A program made the position numbers and the translations under genes. From contig CATMOC010000132.1 in assembly GCA_950071955.1 (NCBI GenBank), positions 1 to 8,594 on the forward strand: DNA of 8,594 bases, written 5' to 3'. Below the pieces are notes generated by a model. It was given only the letters and a program-made list of their open reading frames with translations. It did no database searches and was not told the DNA's origin. Below are positions 7,043 to 8,594 of this stretch, piece after piece (position 1 is the first letter of the stretch; each line of letters starts with the position of its first letter). The stretch is from an uncultured Mesorhizobium sp. (GTDB lineage Bacteria; Pseudomonadota; Alphaproteobacteria; Rhizobiales; Rhizobiaceae).

Positions 7043-7622
7043 GCAGGTCTCTCCCCTCGGCCCCGCCTGGATGCCGGGCAGGCACGGCCGCGCCGACGGC
7101 GAGGCGGGCGTCGTGCTGACGGAAACGCGTCCCGGCTCCATCGTCCAGGCCGCCGCCTTCCCCGGCAGCGAAAAGGCGATCATCGCCGCGATCAAAAAGG
7201 CGGCCGGCCTGTCCCTGCCCGACGGCGCCGGCGGCGGCATCGCCACCGACACGAAAGCAGCCTTCGGCATCGCACCCGGTCGCTTCCTCGTCGTAGACCA
7301 GTCGGAAGGCCTGGCCGACCGGCTCCGGGCCGCCATCAAACCGGCCGAAGGCGCCGTCACCGATCTCTCCCACGGCCGCACCGCCATCCGCGTCTCGGGT
7401 CCGCATGCGGAATGGGTGCTGGCAAAACTCTTCGCGATCGACCTCGACCCGACCGCCTTCCCCCTCGGCGCCGGCCGCGCCACCCAGCACCACGACATCC
7501 AGGCCCACCTCCACCGCACCGCCCCCGCCTGCTTCGACCTCTATGTCTTCCGCTCCCTCGCGCGGTCGTTCTGGACGATGCTGTGTCATGCGGCGGAGGA
7601 GGTTGGATACGACGTGAGGTAG
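7035..7622 (+). CDS. soxG: Sarcosine oxidase, gamma subunit
   Basis: The 195-residue protein fits the SoxG family in length and layout. It has an N-terminal VVLTETRPGSIVQAAAFPG block (26-44), a central IAPGRFLVVDQ (78-88), a VTDLSHGRTAIRVSGP segment (107-122) and a C-terminal CFDLYVFRSLARSFWTML run (165-182). The VTDLSHGR segment is similar in style to GcvT-related folds. The gamma subunit holds no known cofactor and completes the alpha-beta-gamma-delta heterotetramer in the cytoplasm. Translation starts inside the end of soxA (8-bp overlap) and GGGAG lies 8 bp before the ATG. It is the last gene of the operon: nothing on the plus strand follows within the window, and no strong intrinsic terminator with a T-run is visible after the TAG stop. 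Confidence 0.94.
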   Translation: MAEQVSPLGPAWMPGRHGRADGEAGVVLTETRPGSIVQAAAFPGSEKAIIAAIKKAAGLSLPDGAGGGIATDTKAAFGIAPGRFLVVDQSEGLADRLRAAIKPAEGAVTDLSHGRTAIRVSGPHAEWVLAKLFAIDLDPTAFPLGAGRATQHHDIQAHLHRTAPACFDLYVFRSLARSFWTMLCHAAEEVGYDVR

Positions 7623-7932
7623 CGGCGAGTGTCCCATGCTTGGCAGCCGCTGCAACCCTGCGGTGATTGACGAGAAGGGGGTTGATTCCCGCCCGACCGC
7701 TTCCAGGCGGCGGAATTGCGAGAGCGGCCATCTAGGTGGTCGCCCACTTCGACAGTAACGCTCCCCGAACGCGTCGTTTCGGATCGGGGTGATCCGCCCC
7801 TGGAAGCCGACATACCGGGAAGCTGCGCAAAGGCATCGCCTTGCGACAGCTCGCCTTGTGTCCGGCACTCGATCGGCATCTCGGCATCCTTCTCGGAATC
7901 GGGTGTGCCGCCGACAGGAGTTCCCGACCCAA
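7623..7932. other. Gene-poor stretch between convergent soxG and the SPW gene
   Basis: This 310-bp interval holds no gene I can support. Both flanking genes point into it, so both transcripts should end here, yet no hairpin followed by a T-run is present. Weak structures seen are a 9-bp inverted pair GCTTCCAGG (7699-7707) and CCTGGAAGC (7799-7807), and CCCCGA/TCGGGG (7763-7789). On the minus strand a 97-codon frame starts at 7879 with GAGAAGGA seven bases upstream and runs to 7586, overlapping the 3' end of soxG by 37 bp. Its product is rich in Ser, Gly and Arg and resembles nothing I know. The stretch may be a decayed gene or a non-coding element. Confidence 0.5.
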
Positions 7933-8295
7933 TCAGGCCGGGACCAATTCGGCTTCGGGTTTGGAAAGGCCGATGACGACCACTACAGCGGCGCCGTTCA
8001 GCCAGTAGAAGACCGCGTCGAGCCCGGAAAAGCCGAGCACGGAGGGCATGATCAGGAACAGGATGCCGACGGCCAGATCGACCGCGAGGTGCAGTCTGTA
8101 GGGCAAAACGCGCACCAGTCCGAGGTGGTGGTCGGTGAAGACGGTCAGCAGGAAGGCCGCGACGCCCACGACCGGCGAAATCGTCAGGGCGAGAGGGCTG
8201 GACACGCCCAGCCCGAGAAGGAACGGCAGGGCAATGAGGGCAAGCGCGACCGGGTAGTCGAGCCAGGCATGGATGGTATTGGTAACGAAGCGCAT
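7933..8295 (-). CDS. Small four-helix membrane protein, SPW-repeat type
   Basis: The 120-residue protein is strongly hydrophobic, with four likely transmembrane helices at about 14-30, 34-53, 68-88 and 92-110, and a short polar C-terminus (KPEAELVPA). It looks like two copies of a helix pair: IHAWLDYPVALALIALPFLL at 8-27 parallels LHLAVDLAVGILFLIMPSVL at 69-88, with His and Asp aligned at H9/D13 and H70/D73. This layout recalls the SPW-repeat proteins, whose biochemical role is unknown; no enzymatic motif is seen. The ATG at 8295 gives a short Met-Arg-Phe start directly before the first repeat. There is no strong ribosome binding site; GAAAGAA lies about 10 bases upstream. The gene follows an AraC-type regulator on the same strand after 136 bp that contain inverted repeats, so it may be controlled separately. 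Family assignment is tentative; the membrane-protein call is firm. Confidence 0.72.
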   Translation of the reverse strand: MRFVTNTIHAWLDYPVALALIALPFLLGLGVSSPLALTISPVVGVAAFLLTVFTDHHLGLVRVLPYRLHLAVDLAVGILFLIMPSVLGFSGLDAVFYWLNGAAVVVVIGLSKPEAELVPA

Positions 8296-8323
8296 GGAAC
8301 ATGGTTCTTTCGGTGGGGATCAA

Positions 8324-8343
8324 GCGACGATCTACGTCGTCGC
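8324..8343. repeat. 7-bp inverted repeat in the leader of the SPW gene
   Basis: GCGACGA (8324-8330) and TCGTCGC (8337-8343) are perfect inverted arms around a 6-nt loop, ending 28 nt before the SPW start codon. In RNA it would form a GC-rich hairpin in the 5' leader; as DNA it could be an operator. There is no adjoining T-run on either strand. Confidence 0.4.
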
Positions 8344-8364
8344 AGCCTTCAACCTAGGGACACG

Positions 8365-8374
8365 CGTCCGGACG
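8365..8374. promoter_or_regulatory. 10-bp palindrome CGTCCGGACG, possible operator
   Basis: This perfect palindrome has overlapping half-sites CGTCCG and CGGACG. The same half-sites recur with wider spacing in the 20-bp palindrome at 8408-8427, both between the AraC gene and the SPW gene. Shared half-sites suggest a common DNA-binding protein; this is inference. Confidence 0.3.
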
Positions 8375-8407
8375 ATGAACTTCAGATGATCCATCTAGCA
8401 TTGCAGA

Positions 8408-8427
8408 ACGTCCGAATTTTCGGACGT
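8408..8427. promoter_or_regulatory. 20-bp perfect palindrome (9-2-9) just after the AraC gene
   Basis: Arms ACGTCCGAA (8408-8416) and TTCGGACGT (8419-8427) are perfect inverted copies around a TT centre, 4 bp beyond the AraC stop codon. As RNA it would be an 8-bp hairpin with a 4-nt loop. No T-run follows on either strand, so an operator for a dimeric regulator is at least as likely as a terminator. Confidence 0.45.
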
Positions 8428-8431
8428 ATCG

Positions 8432-8594
8432 CTATGCCGCCTCGCGACGCGCGAAGCCGCCCTGCCGAAAGGCTGCCGGCGACACACCGATCTCCTTCTT
8501 GAAGACCCGGCTGAAGGCGGATTCCGAGGCATAGCCCGAGATTTCGGCCGCCTCCGCGACCGACAGCCCCCGCGCCGAAAGCGCCTCACGCGCA
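8432..8594 (-). CDS. AraC-family transcriptional regulator, C-terminal fragment (partial)
   Basis: Only the last 53 codons are in the window; the gene enters from the right edge. They encode the end of the DNA-binding domain. LSVAEAAEISGYASESAFSR (10-29), continuing VFKKEIGVSPAAFR (30-43), is the second helix-turn-helix and signature of AraC/XylS regulators, with the usual Gly-Tyr, Phe-Ser-Arg-x-Phe-Lys and Ser-Pro-x-x-Phe-Arg residues. A short tail GGFARREAA follows before the TAG stop at 8434-8432. The ligand-binding domain is out of view, so the signal is unknown. The SPW gene lies 136 bp downstream on the same strand and could be a target; there is no sequence link to the sox operon. Confidence 0.9.
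   Translation of the reverse strand, partial: AREALSARGLSVAEAAEISGYASESAFSRVFKKEIGVSPAAFRQGGFARREAA

Noticed and set aside
5882..7519. 545-codon minus-strand open frame antisense to soxA and soxG
   Set aside because: Same reason: long antisense frames are expected in high-GC genes, and the product shows no recognisable domain.
7586..8323. 245-codon minus-strand frame overlapping the SPW gene
   Set aside because: Its first half is a shifted reading of the SPW gene, rich in Arg and Pro; the frame at 8295-7933 gives a coherent four-helix membrane protein.
8408..8427. Intrinsic terminator of the AraC gene
   Set aside because: The hairpin is well placed but lacks a T-run on the transcribed strand, so a firm terminator call is not supported; kept as a palindrome of unknown role.

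Overview
The window is high-GC DNA with tightly packed, often overlapping genes. Its protein families point to an alphaproteobacterium, most likely of the order Hyphomicrobiales (Mesorhizobium or Phyllobacteriaceae type). This is inferred from sequence style and gene content; no taxonomic search was run.

Region 1 (1-2219, minus strand): a two-gene operon. The upstream gene (2219-777) encodes a fusion of an N-terminal HAD phosphatase and a C-terminal UbiA-family membrane transferase of the decaprenyl-phosphate phosphoribosyltransferase type. Its stop codon overlaps by 4 bp (ATGA) the start of a DprE1-like FAD oxidase that runs off the left edge. Together they look like the first steps of making polyprenyl-phosphate-linked D-ribose/D-arabinose, the lipid sugar donor known from mycobacterial arabinan and proposed for some rhizobial glycans.

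Region 2 (2220-2500): a divergent promoter region with a short inverted repeat in front of a weak candidate promoter for the sox genes.

Region 3 (2501-7622, plus strand): a complete soxBDAG operon for heterotetrameric sarcosine oxidase. The beta, delta, alpha and gamma subunits follow each other with junctions of +1, -4 and -8 bp. The complex oxidises sarcosine to glycine. It passes the methyl carbon to tetrahydrofolate, or releases it as formaldehyde, and makes H2O2. No partner C1 genes (glyA, folD, purU) or glycine betaine/dimethylglycine genes are in the window.

Region 4 (7623-7932): about 310 bp between converging genes with no convincing gene. It holds weak inverted repeats and a doubtful 97-codon minus-strand reading frame.

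Region 5 (7933-8594, minus strand): a small four-helix membrane protein of the SPW-repeat type, preceded by a 136-bp spacer with three inverted repeats. Upstream of that lies the 3' end of an AraC-family regulator gene that enters from the right edge.

No tRNA, rRNA, CRISPR array, insertion sequence or phage gene was seen. I found no clearly new system. The points best worth following are the HAD-UbiA/DprE1 lipid-sugar pair and the repeated CGTCCG half-sites between the AraC gene and the SPW gene.
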